Below, piece by piece: positions 5,824-6,014 of a stretch of DNA of 6,014 nucleotides. Position 1 is the stretch's first letter, and each line of letters begins with the position of its first letter. The position numbers and the translations under genes are program-made. The notes under the pieces are model-generated. The model searched no databases. It had not been told where the DNA came from and saw nothing but the letters and a program-made list of their open reading frames with translations. Source of the DNA: an uncultured Spirochaetaceae bacterium (GTDB taxonomy: Bacteria; Spirochaetota; Spirochaetia; SZUA-6; Bin103); NCBI GenBank assembly GCA_913043885.1, contig CAJWOB010000175.1, positions 1 through 6,014 of the forward strand, in the 5' to 3' direction.

Positions 5824-6014
5824 TCAGTTGGCGTCTGCGGGGGCAAACCCGTGCTCTCGAACATGGCCAACCGACCGCTCGACGAGCTCCGAAAGCAAGT
5901 CAGAGTCGCCGTCAGCCAAGCGCCTGATATACAGATGGGAGACGCCGGTGCGGTACACTCCAAGCTTTGCCAGCCGCTCCTGATAGCTTTGGAAGCCCGG
6001 CGTAGTGTAGAGCG
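5824..6014 (-). CDS. DUF1801-like protein, C-terminal part (cut by window edge)
   Basis: On the minus strand the frame read from 6012 is open from the window edge to a TGA at 5824-5826 and gives 62 residues. The start is outside the window. The segment LAKLGVYRTGVSHLYIRRL followed by a D-x-D turn and LLSELVERSVGHVREHGF matches the C-terminal end of DUF1801 proteins, which usually read G-K-x-x-x-G-x-x-x-LYI-KKL-x-D-x-D and then a final helix. DUF1801 proteins are small cytoplasmic proteins of unknown biochemical function, distantly related to the frataxin-like YdhG fold. Its end overlaps the start of the membrane gene by 41 bp (or 14 bp if that gene uses TTG 5837), so the two were probably co-transcribed. 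The family call rests on a short fragment but the pattern is distinctive. Confidence 0.7.
   Translation of the reverse strand, partial: LYTTPGFQSYQERLAKLGVYRTGVSHLYIRRLADGDSDLLSELVERSVGHVREHGFAPADAN

Larger units (their letters stand above)
5096..5864 (-). pseudogene. Six-helix membrane protein gene broken by a frameshift and an in-frame TAG
   Basis: Starting at ATG 5864, the frame encodes ~164 residues of clear membrane protein: TM1 ~25-47 (CWLGAIVVAGLAVTVMIYG), TM2 ~72-96, TM3 ~107-124, TM4 ~132-155 (AGSAVMFGSLWFLACIQIEL). At the (GC)5 tract (5364-5373) membrane-like sequence jumps to another frame: YLGWHLLLQATVLPYAALYL is TM5. That frame meets a TAG at 5273-5275, then continues as PAVLGLMLVLSLTSYSLRG (TM6) and a basic Ala-rich tail to a TGA at 5096-5098, which overlaps the dioxygenase start. 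The rebuilt protein is 256 codons. Without repair, the original frame runs on as Arg/Pro-rich nonsense into the dioxygenase gene. The start overlaps the DUF1801-like gene by 41 bp; a TTG at 5837 is an alternative. Six helices plus a short APSD...HIAGS segment recall DUF998 or DRAM/Frag1-like proteins, but I cannot name the family. Sequencing error remains possible for either lesion. Confidence 0.72.

Noticed and set aside
5466..5927. Plus-strand open frame of 153 codons opposite the membrane gene
   Set aside because: Composition is that of an antisense shadow (Arg, Gln, Ala, Pro), with no domain or ribosome site, and it lies opposite convincing membrane-protein sequence.
5046..5963. A single 305-residue minus-strand protein
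   Set aside because: Its first 33 codons lie in the DUF1801-like gene in another frame, and its last ~110 codons are Arg/Pro/Gly-rich with no helices and run into the dioxygenase gene, while membrane-type sequence continues in a different frame.
1..6014. CRISPR array, tRNA/rRNA, transposase or phage genes, Crp-type operator
   Set aside because: No regularly spaced repeats, no cloverleaf or rRNA motif, no recombinase-like protein, and no TGTGA-N6-TCACA type palindrome noticed by eye.

Overview
The window suggests a GC-rich bacterium, probably Gram-negative-like because one gene encodes a lipoprotein with a classical lipobox. A cyclic-nucleotide-binding/TPR protein directly followed by a Crp-type regulator is an arrangement I associate with spirochaetes (treponeme relatives). 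A lipoprotein of the DUF4382 type and a phytanoyl-CoA-dioxygenase-like enzyme would fit an environmental or host-associated, possibly marine, member of that group. This taxonomic guess rests on recall of gene style only and is low confidence.

Left part, plus strand (1-4283): five genes run in one direction with almost no space between them, so they probably form one transcription unit that begins upstream of the window. In order they are: the 3' part of a COG0402-type metal-dependent amidohydrolase (deaminase/chlorohydrolase family); a protein with an N-terminal cyclic-nucleotide-binding fold and TPR repeats; a complete Crp/Fnr-type transcription factor; a secreted DUF4382-like lipoprotein; and SrkA, the APH-fold stress-response Ser/Thr kinase. 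Junctions are an 8-bp overlap, a 2-bp gap, a 77-bp gap and a 4-bp GTGA overlap. The 77-bp gap before the lipoprotein is the only place where a separate promoter or terminator could sit.

Middle (4284-4350): a short convergent intergenic region with a GC-rich stem-loop, a likely two-way terminator for srkA and for the dioxygenase gene.

Right part, minus strand (6014 down to 4351): a second tightly overlapping unit. It contains the C-terminal end of a DUF1801-like protein (cut by the window edge), a six-helix membrane protein gene that is broken by both a frameshift and an in-frame TAG, and an apparently intact phytanoyl-CoA-dioxygenase-like Fe(II)/2-oxoglutarate oxygenase. The broken gene can be rebuilt over its full length: adding one GC unit at a (GC)5 tract restores the frame, and the rebuilt frame ends at a TGA that overlaps the dioxygenase start. 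A 12-bp perfect inverted repeat lies just upstream of that start.

Most of the window is ordinary housekeeping, signalling and accessory metabolism. The points worth a second look are the decayed membrane gene, the unequal pair of cyclic-nucleotide-binding proteins, the lipoprotein-SrkA coupling, and the hairpin ahead of the dioxygenase gene. I see no CRISPR array, RNA gene, transposase or phage gene.
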